From Balanoglossus misakiensis (taxonomy: Eukaryota > Hemichordata), in assembly GCA_040954595.2 (NCBI GenBank), contig CM082589.2, positions 7,068,001 through 7,132,000 of the forward strand: a stretch of DNA of 64,000 nucleotides. The letters are read 5' to 3'. The first letter of the stretch is position 1; each line of letters opens with the position of its first letter. Made by a program: the position numbers and the translations under genes. The notes beneath the pieces are model-generated. The model ran no database searches. It worked only from the letters and a program-made list of their open reading frames with translations, and was not told where the DNA came from. Of this stretch, positions 48,491 to 59,500 are shown piece by piece.

Positions 48491-48847
48491 ATCTGCCTTA
48501 TAAAGCGAACATAATGATAAAATTAAGTGCGATGTTCGGTCATAATCCGGCCTGACGAATACTGGATGACTGGACTGTTCACCGTGTATGTTTTTGTTTG
48601 TTTTCACAGTTCATACAGGTACCGGATCAAATTGAAATTCGATGTTGCCTTGCATTTTAGTCTAGATGTGATTAGCAACGATGTCTATTCATTGACAAAC
48701 TGGTTGGTTTGAATTTAAAGTTGGCCATCAAGAAGATTGATGAATTAGTGCCAACAGTGAAGAAGATTACATTTTATTGTTGTACAAAGTAATTGATGAT
48801 TTCTGCACTTCGTTAAAATATTGCATTATCAAAATGATGTATGTTTA

Positions 48848-48990
48848 AGCAATAAAACACCCCCAGCCATGGTATACCACGAGATTTTGACCAGTTCACG
48901 ACATATACGCACGAGCGATAGCGAGTGCGTATATGGAGTTGAACTGGTCAAAATCGAGTGGTATACCATGGCTGGAGGTGTTTTATTGCT
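48848..48990. repeat. ~143-bp hairpin (AGCAATAAAACACC...)
   Basis: Arms of about 50 bp: 'agcaataaaacacc(c)ccagccatggtataccac' and the complement at 48942-48990, with an inner 'cgcactcg' pair. No ORF of interest. Confidence 0.9.
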
Positions 48991-50229
48991 ATTATATTAT
49001 GCCAGTATATTGAAACTTTGCATAAAACATTTTAAAAAGGCATTTTCTTTAACTATGATATATGACTGTGGTATATGGCTAATATATCACGGTCACGTGT
49101 CGTGTCTCGACCAATCAAATAGCGTGATTTACACCATCAATATACTGGTATAATATAATCCATAATAATACAGCTTGATTAATATTCATTACTACTAATT
49201 TGCATGATGCCTGAGGGTGTCGTCGTCCAGTAACTTGGTAAGCGCTTGAACAAAGTTGGCCTCATATCGTCTGCTTGTAAATCTGAACGGGTCAGATTTT
49301 CAAAACCAGCCATCATCATGTAAGTCTTTATCTAGAGATACATGTACATGTGTTTCAGCTCTATCTGAAATACCTGTGAAAAACCCACGACGTATTGGTT
49401 TGCTAATCTCAGATATGTTTCAATACAGCTATATGAAAATGAGTGACCGTCATTTTTTAAAAACAAGGACACAGTGTATCTCGTTTCACTGTTTGCGTTG
49501 AACGTGAACATGTACTCCCGAATAGCTGTTCTCAAAATATTGCCACAATCGTGACCATTTTAGTCGTTTAGACAATCCTCGTCATCTTTTGCCGTTTTGA
49601 GTTTTATGACTGTAATTAGACAGACGGTACTTGTGAAGTACATGAGAAAAACACTCTTTGTACTTCTGCTGATATGCACGGACGTGAAGGCCAAGTGAAC
49701 ATGAAAAAATTCTAGGCCTAACTCCAATTGTGTGAAGTTCATTCACCTGAAGATGTGTGAGTTGTACTTGAAGGCCGACGATCGTCTTATGCGCATGTGC
49801 ATAATTTCGTGTGTATACACATTATGTCCAATCCAAATGTTATGCAAATTTTGCGTTCGACAAATTCAAATAGTAGACTGTCTTCGCTTGCTCCATATTT
49901 CATGCGCGCCGTATCATACGTAGAATTTAGTGTTGTCCCTTCTTTTCACCCAATTTGCTGTCTTTTCCCGATCTCCTTCACAGACTAAAGTCACCGCCAT
50001 CTTGTCTGTTGTTAGGACAGCACACTGCTTTGACCGTACATGTCATTTTTTGTAACCAGAGTCTCTGGTTTGGCACATGCGCATAAGACAGTAGTCGGCC
50101 TCATAAGACTGTGGAGATTTCGCCATTTTCCTTGAGACGCATTCGAACGTGTGGCAATCACTACCGCTAATTGAAATTTCAGAATCTGTGGTCGCATTCT
50201 CATTCTACACTGTACTTGTGAAAGACAAC

Positions 50230-51521
50230 ATGAAGAGTTGGATGTTGTTGGCCAGCTTGGTCCTATTGGTGGCGCTATTCACCGATGAGGGTTCGCTGAA
50301 CACTGCGTCTCACGTGACTTGGCAAAAAGACGCGTCACGAAGATAGACGCAGATAAACGCCGACCGCCATTTTGAAAAGTGTTAGTTTTTTGACACTTTC
50401 CCGGAAGTGGCTAATGCGCATACCAGCCAACATTTGTGTCAGTAGTTGTATTTATTTTAGCTTCACTTCCATCATAAACTGTTGGTTTTTTAAAAATATG
50501 TATATTCGGGAAGAGTAAAATTGAATGTCAAGAAACGCGACAGATTGAATGTAGCCCGGAAGTTATAGAACGTTCATTTATTAGCCAATCAGATTCCAAA
50601 ATTCTAAATATGGCGGTTTGTGTTTACCTGCCTCTTTGGTGTTTGTCACCGAGGCAGGGTACCAGCCAACGATGAGGGCGAATGTTTCACAAGGCCCTAC
50701 AAGTCCAATCGTGACAAGGCAATGGATGATGAACTGCGTGAGATCCTGTAAGTAAATCGAGACCCTCTCTGCGTCAGGATTAAAGCTGCACAGTTGATGG
50801 CAAATACCATTTTTGGTATATTTTTCCTTTGTGAAATAAATATCAATTTACAAACTTTAACATGAAATGAATGCTCTACCCATGGATTCGGGTCAAATTT
50901 GCCCATATAACGATATAAGGCTTCATAGAAAAAGTCCGATGGTAAACAACATGTTTGAATGAACCACCCATACTACACGGAAACTGTGACGTCAAAATCA
51001 TGGAACCAATCACGTCGCACTATTTGTGTTTATGAAAATCTATGGGTACGTACCCATAACATTTATTATTTCATTTTTTAGACATACTGAACCATGACAA
51101 CTAACCAAGTCACTCATGAGTTATTTTATTTTGGCAAGTAAAGTATTATACAAACAAAAGTTAGGAGTTTTATGCTACAAAGTAAATTGTTATTATTATC
51201 AACTGTGCAGCTTTAACTAATCATTCTGTACATTGATTGAAACGACTCCCCGTCTCATTCGGTCAAACGCGTGCTCAACTGGTCATCTAGCATGTTTCAT
51301 TGACCAGAATACCACAGTCAGTAGCTCGTCAAAATAAACAAAAATAACGGCAGTTGTCAGGCATATGCGTGATAATGTTGATTTTATGATTTTGCAGAGC
51401 TGAACTGAAGACTGAACTCAATGATCACGAAGAAAGGGAACGCCGATCCCGAGACTTGAAGAAGGCTAAGATGCTGAAATCTATCTATGTGTCTGAAAAG
51501 GAAGATTTCATTGAGGAATAA
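50230..51521 (+). CDS. Small secreted protein 1 of a tandem pair (unknown family)
   Basis: Proposed exons 50230-50290, 50654-50747, 51398-51521 (stop TAA), about 92 residues. Exon 1 is a signal peptide, MKSWMLLASLVLLVALF, followed by TDEG. Exon 2 encodes NDEGECFTRPYKSNRDKAMD and DELREIL; exon 3 encodes AELKTELNDHEERERRSRDL and a Lys-rich, then acidic tail. The phase-2 intron after REIL falls at the same place as in the downstream paralogue (53644-54953), which supports the model. The exon 1/exon 2 junction is weak: the donor GTTCGC and acceptor CCGAG are poor, and reading through exon 1 gives a 38-residue ORF. The mature part is short, highly charged and probably helical. I do not recognise the family; a peptide precursor or extracellular matrix/defence peptide is possible but unproven. 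Confidence 0.55.
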
Positions 51522-52436
51522 TTGGCCTTATATATAGGCCATGCTAAAATAGCCAATAACTCTCCTTGACTAGCATGCAAGGTTAATTTGGAAAAAAATA
51601 TAAAGGATAGAGCATTTAGGCAATAGGGAAAATAGGATTAACCCAAGTAAAATTGATGAAATCAGGCGATGCGTGTTTACCTTATTTGAGTCCAAGTCGA
51701 TGTGTGCGTACTGTGTGGGAGTTGTATGTTAAATGCTCGGTCCCGGGCACTCGTATTGACATCTATCGGTGCGACTTTCGTTGAATTCGTTACTTCTTTT
51801 TCTGACGCTGATTTATTGAGAAAATGACACAAATAAGAGCAACGGCCACCGCCGCCGCCACTGTCGGCCATTGCAAGAATACCTGACTATCGAGGTATGC
51901 GCACATGGTTATTAGAATCTCCACAAATTCAAAATATTGTCGTCTGAAATAGAATATGAATCAATGTTCTTTTCTTTGCTATACCAGTTCATGATCTTTT
52001 ATGGTTCACTTGTTAGTACCAAAGAATACAGTGGGAAGTGTCGAACCGTGACCTATGGACAACTATCTATCACTGTTAAGCCAAAAGTACACATGCACCT
52101 GACCTTTTTTTCTTCGCGACACCAATTCATCAATTTGTCCTTGAGTATTGTGTACGCGGAATTTCCTCCACGCTCGACCGAACCGGACCAATAGCTTCTA
52201 TACAGTATATGCAAATCACGAGGATAAAAACTTTTACACAAAAGAAAATTCTGGAGTCCATCGCTGACTTGCACTGGAAAAACAACTCGCCCGGGGAGAG
52301 CAAGCTACAGCGAAGAGGTTATCTGATTTGGACACTTTGTCAACCACCATGTAAGTTGTCGTCTTGACTCTAGAACGTTTGCCTGGCTTGCAACAGTTAG
52401 TGTACTTGCAAAAAAACTTGTAAATATGTTCTGTTC

Positions 52437-52664
52437 TAGACTTGCTCCAAGTCTATGGGCTTCATTGTGTGTAGGAAAAGCGTAGCGACGCTACCCGAAA
52501 CTACAAGCTCAGTCCCAAATTCGAAACTCACCTCACTACCAAAGACACGCTCAAGACAAGCATGCACGCAAAAAGTATTGAAATATTTATTATGACAAAA
52601 AAACACCGAAAACACAAAAAGTATTGAGATTTAAAAATCACCAAGCGACTAGTGGGCTAGTCTA
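52437..52664. mobile_element. ~230-bp element with TAGACTTGC/GCTAGTCTA ends, copy 3
   Basis: Forward orientation; flanked by GTTCTGTTC (52428-52436) and GTTCTGTAC (52665-52673), a 9-bp duplication with one mismatch. Confidence 0.9.
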
Positions 52665-53197
52665 GTTCTGTACGTGTGTCCTACGATACCATGCATACCA
52701 AAGAGGAGGGTGTTTTGTGCCGACACCCGCATACATTTTCGCCAACCCAACCCAACCCAAACCTTGACCCATTTGACCTGTTGTCGTCTGCCACACAGAT
52801 AACAGGCAACCCGTTTCACTATAAAACTAATATTCCAGAATTGATTACTTTGTGAAATGAGGCGCTATTCTCAATCTTATCAAAAGCTTTACTAACACCC
52901 CAGGTAACAAATTCGGACTACAACAAAAGTGATTTTTTCTCCTTTTAATAATTGAACATAAGGCACCGTGATTCAACAAAGGACGATTCCATAGTGAATG
53001 CTCACACTACATGTAGGTAAAAGTCTGCGTGATTTATTTGGTATGCGACAGAGGGCGTTGTGAGGTCATACCTTTCAATGAATAGCCACAAAAGTAGGCG
53101 GTGGAATCGTTGGATGTTACAGAGGTTGCTTTTAGGAAGGCAGACAATAGTAATGCATTCTCTGCTTTAGTTTTTATGTTGCACGTAGCTTGACCAA

Positions 53198-53437
53198 CAG
53201 ACTAGCCCACTAGTCGCTTGGCGATTTTTAAATCTCTGTCAATACTTTTTGTGTTTTCGGTGGTTTTTTGTCTTAATAAATAATTGCAATACTTTTTGCG
53301 TGCATGCTTGCCTTGAGCGTGTTTTTGGTAATGAGGTGAGTTTCAAATTTGGGACTGAGCTTGTGGTTTCGGGTAGCGTCGACCAAGCCTACGCGTTCCC
53401 TACACATAATGAAGCCCATAGACTTGGAGCAAGTCAA
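53198..53437. mobile_element. ~230-bp element with TAGACTTGC/GCTAGTCTA ends, copy 4 (inverted)
   Basis: Reverse orientation, ends slightly mutated. Perfect 9-bp target duplication CTTGACCAA at 53189-53197 and 53438-53446. Lies about 200 bp upstream of the start codon of secreted protein 2. Confidence 0.88.
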
Positions 53438-53643
53438 CTTGACCAAACGTGTTTTAAAGTACATGTACATGAATACGAGGCAACCGATCATCGATTTCAT
53501 TTGAGTCGCACCTGTGACAAATTCTTCATTCGCAGGAACTTAAGGAATTCTTGTCCTACCAAGCACACTTTCTAAGTTGTTGTGATCGTAGTTCATGTCA
53601 CTCAGTGATTCAGCAGATTTCGTTATCCCACCTTCAGACCATC

Positions 53644-54953
53644 ATGAAGCACTTGGCGTTGATCGTCATCTTGGCTCTGTTGGTGGCGCTGTTCACGGAG
53701 GAAGGCGAAGGCCACATTTTTATGAAATCCAAGCCGGTGAATCGTGAGAAGGTTGCGACTGACCGACTGCGCAAGCTGCTGTGAGTAGCTTTCACATCAC
53801 ACTGGTTCTCGCAACATTGCTGGGATTTAGGTCGTCTGGCTCCCCTGCCCCAACCCTTTCCCTTTAGCGTAGCGCAGCCAGCGGTGGGAATGGGGCAGGG
53901 GACCAGACTAGGATTAAGGATGTACGTTCAGTAAAATTGAAAGTATTGTTATTTTTTTTATTGTGGATTTTTGGATTCTCCTTTGTATGTATAATGAAAA
54001 TCCGTAATTAAATATAGGGGTCACCGCGCTTGTTTTTGAAATACAGAGCCATGAATTTAGTCGATAATAGAAGAAAACTGCTGACTCAGCATTTTTCGCC
54101 AATGGTTTGTCTATGGGCAAAAATGTTAATGCAATTTACCTCAAAATAGAGCGCGGTGACCCCTATATTTTATTTGACCAATGAATTTATATTTACTGGA
54201 CTGAGCTTTATGTGAAATTTTGTGAAAATGACAATAGTAGAAGTTTGTTTTCTAGCGAATTTCAATGTGATTCTACGGGGAACTAGACGGGTGTGCGCAG
54301 TTTTCCGGTTTATGTTCTGCGCGGTTTCTGGGGCTATGGAGGATTTTTTTTTTTGGGGGGGGGGATATTGTCAGATGATGAGGAGGATAAAACTTCTTCT
54401 GCAAAGTAGGACATGCAATAGAAAAAATCCTGTTACAGTGGCTGAAAAAAAATTCCTGACACACCCGAATCCGCCCGATAATTAAAAAATGGTTTTCGTA
54501 CTTCGAAAATTTTCGGACGGGGGTCTGCCGTTGAGAACATCGACCCGTACAAATGGCAAAAACCCGGCCCATTGTTAAGGATTTCCGGTCTGTTACCGTT
54601 TTTCTGTTGTATATGAAAGTTTTTCTTAAAGAACTGGCACATTTCTCTGGCAATGTTCTCGACCCATTTTTAGTTTTTTTTTTAAACTGAAGATAAATAG
54701 ACCAATGTTTTTTCCCGCGATAAAGTGACCCATCCGGGGGGCCCACACCCGTACACCTTTCTGTGGGAGTACCCTCACCCACTTGGGTTTTTTAACAGTC
54801 ACTGGATCAAAATCAGACCACATTTCGCCATTCCATGATTCCGTTCTCCGTTTTCCCACCAGGAAGGCTCTGAAGGACGACATTATGAAGGAGCAAAGGG
54901 ACCGCAAGGATGAAGAAATTGAACGCGAACGGTCACGCCCGCCTTTAGGATGA
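53644..54953 (+). CDS. Small secreted protein 2 of a tandem pair (unknown family)
   Basis: Exons 53644-53780 (ATG to donor CT|GTGAGT) and 54863-54953 (acceptor CCACCAG, stop TGA), 75 residues. A signal peptide MKHLALIVILALLVALF is followed by a short acidic TEEGEG, then a Lys/Arg/Glu/Asp-rich, probably helical body: KVATDRLRKLLKALKDDIMK, then EQRDRKDEEIERERSRPPLG at the C-terminus. It is about 3.4 kb downstream of paralogue 1 in the same orientation; signal peptide, DEGE/EEGE block, NR(D/E)K motif, L-R-x-x-L motif and the phase-2 intron are shared. No cysteines remain. A poly(A) signal AATAAA at 55507-55512 would give a ~550-base 3' UTR containing a hairpin. Function unknown; I recognise no family. 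Confidence 0.68.
53829..53911. repeat. Hairpin (GTCTGGCTCCCCTGCCCCA)
   Basis: Arms 'gtctggctcccctgccccaa' and 'ttggggcaggggaccagac'-like partner around an inner 'cgtagcgcagccagc' loop, in the intron of secreted protein 2. Confidence 0.85.
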
Positions 54954-55191
54954 ACAACTGAAATCCATCTTACAATCCAGAAAATATGATTTAGATGACA
55001 ACTAACAATAATACATAGTACTTCACGTGTAGTCGTTCTACACATTAATCAATGCCAATGAGTGTAGCATTCTCCGTACAGTACAGATTTTGTAGCGCGT
55101 GGATAATTCTTACCTAGCTAGGGGATCTGACTGGCAGTCCCCCTAGCGTGGTTAGCTACAATCACTGTACTGAGAATGTAAGGTGTTGATT

Positions 55192-55249
55192 TAGTCTGGT
55201 TCCCTGCCCCAATCCCACCGTGGTGGGATTGGGGCAGGGAACCAGACTA
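55192..55249. repeat. Perfect 58-bp palindrome (TAGTCTGGTTCCCTGCCCCA)
   Basis: Both 29-bp arms are exactly complementary with no loop (centre 'ccaccgtggtgg'). It lies in the probable 3' UTR of secreted protein 2, so the RNA could form a long hairpin. Confidence 0.95.
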
Positions 55250-55506
55250 GTGTTGATTCTGTTAAAAGGTATACTCTCCCCCCGAATTTGAATATACCTA
55301 TATATGGTCAAAGGGGCGCATCTAAGTGTTCCAATGACAATGTGGGTGGGTATTTCTTCATTGTAATTGACTATATTTGATGTCCATGGTTACTGGTTAA
55401 ATTTGCATAGGTGACTGTATACCTTTACTGGCAAAATGAATATATAATCTGACGAGTATCATATTTGATTTCATGTGTACTGTGGACTAGATTGTGGTGA
55501 TAGCAA

Positions 55507-55512
55507 AATAAA
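55507..55512 (+). terminator. Candidate poly(A) signal for secreted protein 2
   Basis: AATAAA about 555 bases after the stop codon, in a region otherwise free of that hexamer on this strand. Confidence 0.5.
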
Positions 55513-55736
55513 ACTGGTATAATGCAAAAGACCTGGAGTCTGCATTGCCTTGTCTTGCCTGTCAAACCCCGCAAGGATCCCCATGGGATTATTACATGCA
55601 CTGTCTTCTATAGAGCCATTTCCAAATCACCACCACAATGGGTGTACGTGCAATGATAGTCAACAGAACTTTATTTTAAATCTCAAACACCAAGACACAC
55701 CAAGCATTTTTTGTAAATGTAATGACTTTTATTAAT

Positions 55737-55742
55737 TTTCTT
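55737..55742 (-). terminator. Candidate poly(A) signal for HBS1L
   Basis: TTTATT on the + strand is AATAAA on the - strand, about 830 bases after the proposed HBS1L stop codon. Confidence 0.45.
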
Positions 55743-56573
55743 TACATGGAGTTCATCCACGGCTAACCACCAATGGATCCCGCACTGAAATTATCACGCC
55801 ATCTCGGGAAAAATGCGATACATGTCCCAGTGAGATAAAACAAAGATAAAATAATTAAAATAGGCAGAAATCAAAGCTACATTGTCAATTTGCTTGCAGT
55901 GAGCTACCTTGATTAGAGTGCACTTGGCAGAGAATTGCTCCTGGAGTCATAATTACCCAAGATGCTTGAGAAACATCATGTAAGATAAAATATCTCTATA
56001 AACCTGCAGATGACTGTCTGTAATGATTTGCCATTGCAAAGAATTTTCAGTCAAGATTTCTTGCGCCATAGTATTTTGACAAACACATAAGAGTAGTACA
56101 TAAGGTCATTGGGGGGGGGGCATGAAAATGACATGATGTCACTGTGTGCCAAATGCAGGCATCTAATTGGTAACGAGTTGTCTTCATTGGCGGGAAATGA
56201 TAGCTCGATGTCGGTCGGTCGGTCGGCTCCGGGTAATCACCGGTTGAATTTCAAACTCCGGCAATACAGCACCCCAGCCTGTGCGTTGCGACACGACCAC
56301 CGTTTTCTTGTCGATTACAATATCTGTGTGGGTAACAAAATGAAAATTGCGATAATCAACATTTTACATCATCATGAAGAGCAGGATAAAAATTATCATC
56401 GCCGTTCCAGGAGTGAATAGAACATTTTTCGCAGCCATTCAAGAAGTTGTGTTATAATTCTCCCGACCTTATATAGGTTTTGGCTACCTAGGTGGGTGAT
56501 AAAAATATCACATGGTCGACACAATTTCAAGATGGCCGATTTTTGCCATGTTTAAGGAATAGGAGTTCATAAG

Positions 56574-59500
56574 CTAAAGTGATGATGGGTCATTCTGAAA
56601 CTTTTTAATAGAAAAAATAACAAAATGTGAAAAAAGTTTAATGAGTTTAATATGGTAACTACAAAGACAGACATGTTTGACCCAAGGAAGTCATGAAATA
56701 CAGTAAACATATCGTTTCTTCTATCTCTTACTACAGTGGGTTGTCGACTTTTCGACCAGAATGCAATGGGATTTGACCCCCTAGCGCAAAGTGAAAACCT
56801 ATTTAAGGTACCCACAATTCAGGACTTTCCCGGTATCGCGCAAATCCTGTGGCACAAACCCTACAATCTACGCATGTTTCTGCAAAAAAACCACACACAG
56901 TCCTCCACAGGTGGGCCTCCACTCACCTCTGTAATGACCCCAGCTGCTATGGTTGCGCCGCCAGTGCGCAGCATAAATCGCCCCAAGTCTTTGTAATCCT
57001 TGTAGAGTTCCACGCAAACGGGGCGCGCCGTTTCTAGGCCAATCACGGCGTTACTCTGCTTGGTCAAACACCTATGGGAGAGAAGAGTAGTAGTACACAG
57101 CGTGTTTGAACAGATAGTGTGTTTGTTTGTGTGTTATATGTATGTTTGTATCAGATTTTTGTCCTAACTTTTACAGTCAGACCTGTAATTGTAATTGGCT
57201 AATATGTACAGTGAAACCTGTCATTACGGACACCTCTCTATTTAGGACACATTTTCCAGTCCCAGAGGTGTCCTTAATAGACAGGTTTCACTGTACACAC
57301 ATACAGGCTACGCTGACAAGCCATTGCTTTGTATATGACCATGCTGTTTGGAGTCGAACAAGAAATTGAATTTGGTGCACAGAACAAAACTACAGAAAAT
57401 AAAGCCAAAAGTTACACAGCTAATGTCCCTTTAATGCAGAAATGGAGAATAGTTTACCTGGGTTTCTTCTTGATGACTTCCCCCGTGCTTTTATGCAACA
57501 AGCTGATCAGCCTTTTGATTACAGCAGGCTCACTCAACGTCTGATAGTGAAATACAACCTGGTGAGGGAAGAGAGACATCACTTGAGTTAAAAACAAGGT
57601 CCATACAGCCGAAATGGTCGTGACTTGCTACGACTTCTCTATTAAGGATTAAGGTGGTAAACACCAAGGGGGAAAAATTGTCCGTCTTGTCGTTAACAGT
57701 ATATTCCAGTAGTGACCGTGTAGTAATTATAACACAATTTTCATTAACAGGCACTTTTTTTCAACATTTCACGGCAGCAACTTGTGCTACAAAGAGAAAG
57801 TTTTGGACGATATAAAACAATTTCCAAGTGCTTGTTTGTTTAGACAGAAAGACAGACAGACAGACAGGCAGGCAGACGGACAGAGTGATAGATCTTACCG
57901 GGTATCCTTTTGTGATTGGGACATCAATATTAAATATGATTACTCTTGCATTTATCTTTGTGGTATACCTAATAGGTTCACTTGGTGAACACAACATGCT
58001 TCCAACACTGAAACACGACAAAAAGGAAACAAAAATCGATTAAAGGGACAGAGTCTCTCTCTTGCTGCCCTCTTTTCCATTAATTATGTTTGACACAAGA
58101 CACTGTTTATGTTATTCTACATGTGGATATATAGTGAATCAATGTTCGACCACACACACCTTCCATCCCGCTTGCAGACACGAGAGTGAAAAAAATCGCA
58201 AAAATGAATAATCAGTCTCGACCATTTATTCATTTTGGGCGAGTTTTTACTCTCATATCATACAAGTGGGATGGAAGTTGTTTATGGTTGAACGTTCATT
58301 CACTATATCTCCACATGTAGAATAACATAAACGGTGTCTTGTATCCAGCATAATTAATGGAAAAAAAGGCAGTGAGAGAGAGACTTTGTCCCTTTACACA
58401 CAGGAGTGCAGCTTAGCACAAAAATAGAGAAATACTTATACAGTCAGATTGTTGTACTGAGGAATGAAAGGATGTCTGCCACAGCAAGAAGATCCCAGCC
58501 CCCCCCCCCCCCCATTTCTCTGATTTTCTAGGCGCAAACAACTTGAAAGGACTTACTTGACTCGTATTTGGTCAATTCCAATGAGTGTCAGCGTGACATA
58601 ATCTCCAGCACATCCCCATTTGGTGTCTTCGTCCTGTACTAATACAGCTACAGAGAAATTGCAGACAAACGTGAATCTACTTATACGGTGCGCATGAAAT
58701 ATGGAAGGAAGCGAAGGCAGTCCACTATTTGAATGCATCGAACGGAAAATTTGCTGGGAAGTTACGCGCATGCACGTGAGACGCTTTAAATGAAGTCAAC
58801 TTACTTTTAATGTAACCCTGTTCTCCAGCCGGCCTCACTAAAACTCTGTCGTTGGCTTGAATGTTGCCGGAAACTATTTTCCCAGCTACGCTAAAACCAG
58901 ATCCCATTCCTGGCAAAAAATAAATCAATAAAATTCATTCAATTGGGGGATCCACATTTGCGAGTGGGCACACAACGCGACACAACGCGATTCTTGAAAT
59001 GTTAAGATAATGAATTTGTTATTCCGTTCTTGACTGGTCTAACCCTTTGAACCCCAAGTTCCATCTTTTGTGGTCCAACCTTAACCATAGAAAACAATAG
59101 GTTTGGATTAACCATGATGATGAGAGGATTCAAGCACTTACCTTTAAAAACATCAGACACACAAAGTCTGAAGGGCTTGTCAATTGGCCTCTTGGGTTGT
59201 TTAAATTTATCTGCAAGAGTGAACTCACAAAGTGATATAAAATTACTGAATGAGTCTATTGGACACTCAGACTCCTAGTAACATCTAAAACTAAAAGCCT
59301 GCCCCCCCCCCCCCCCTCGGTGTTTCAAAGTTTTACTGTATCACATTTATCCTCTACAAGCATTCTTACCAATTTGCTGTACAAGTGTATCTTTGCTATA
59401 CCATGTTTTCAACTTGGCTTCTTTTGCTGGTTCCACGAGATTCTCGCCGGTAAGTCCACTGCATGGGATGTAGGCTACTTCGGAATCCTGAAAAGGTGTG

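Larger units (their letters stand above)
47613..50229. other. Intergenic: 5' flank of TRPC and 5' flank of secreted-protein gene 1, repeat-rich
   Basis: No supported gene. Contains a direct segmental duplication (about 48012-48165 versus 48672-48845), a 57-bp hairpin at 48207-48263, a MITE at 48264-48490, a 143-bp hairpin at 48848-48990, and a diverged GCGCATG-type element at about 49793-50094 ending about 135 bp before the next start codon. Confidence 0.6.
51522..53643. other. Region between the secreted-protein paralogues
   Basis: Contains the 3' flank of gene 1 and two MITEs (52437-52664, 53198-53437). A possible non-coding first exon of gene 2 lies at about 52230-52349: 'tatgcaaat' and 'gataaaaac' upstream, then a donor CAT|GTAAGT at 52350, with acceptor TTCAG at about 53638 just before the gene 2 ATG. 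That 5' exon is a guess from splice signals only. Runs of 'caaccc' occur near 52745. Confidence 0.45.
54954..56573. other. Convergent 3' region between secreted protein 2 and HBS1L
   Basis: Holds the 3' UTR of secreted protein 2 (with hairpins at about 55070-55175 and 55192-55249) and probably the HBS1L 3' UTR. Poly(A) signals face each other: AATAAA at 55507-55512 (+) and its complement at 55737-55742 (AATAAA on -). No further ORF is supported; a G-run lies at about 56111-56120 and 'ggtcggtcggtcgg' at about 56214-56227. Confidence 0.55.

Noticed and set aside
54273-54782. 169-codon minus strand ORF in the intron of secreted protein 2
   Set aside because: Lys/Pro-rich composition from homopolymer runs, no start context, no recognisable domain.
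53644-54953. Resemblance of secreted protein 2 (ERERSRP, MKxL signal peptide) to matrix Gla protein
   Set aside because: Only a few charged residues match; there is no Gla domain and no cysteine pair, so the similarity is most likely compositional.
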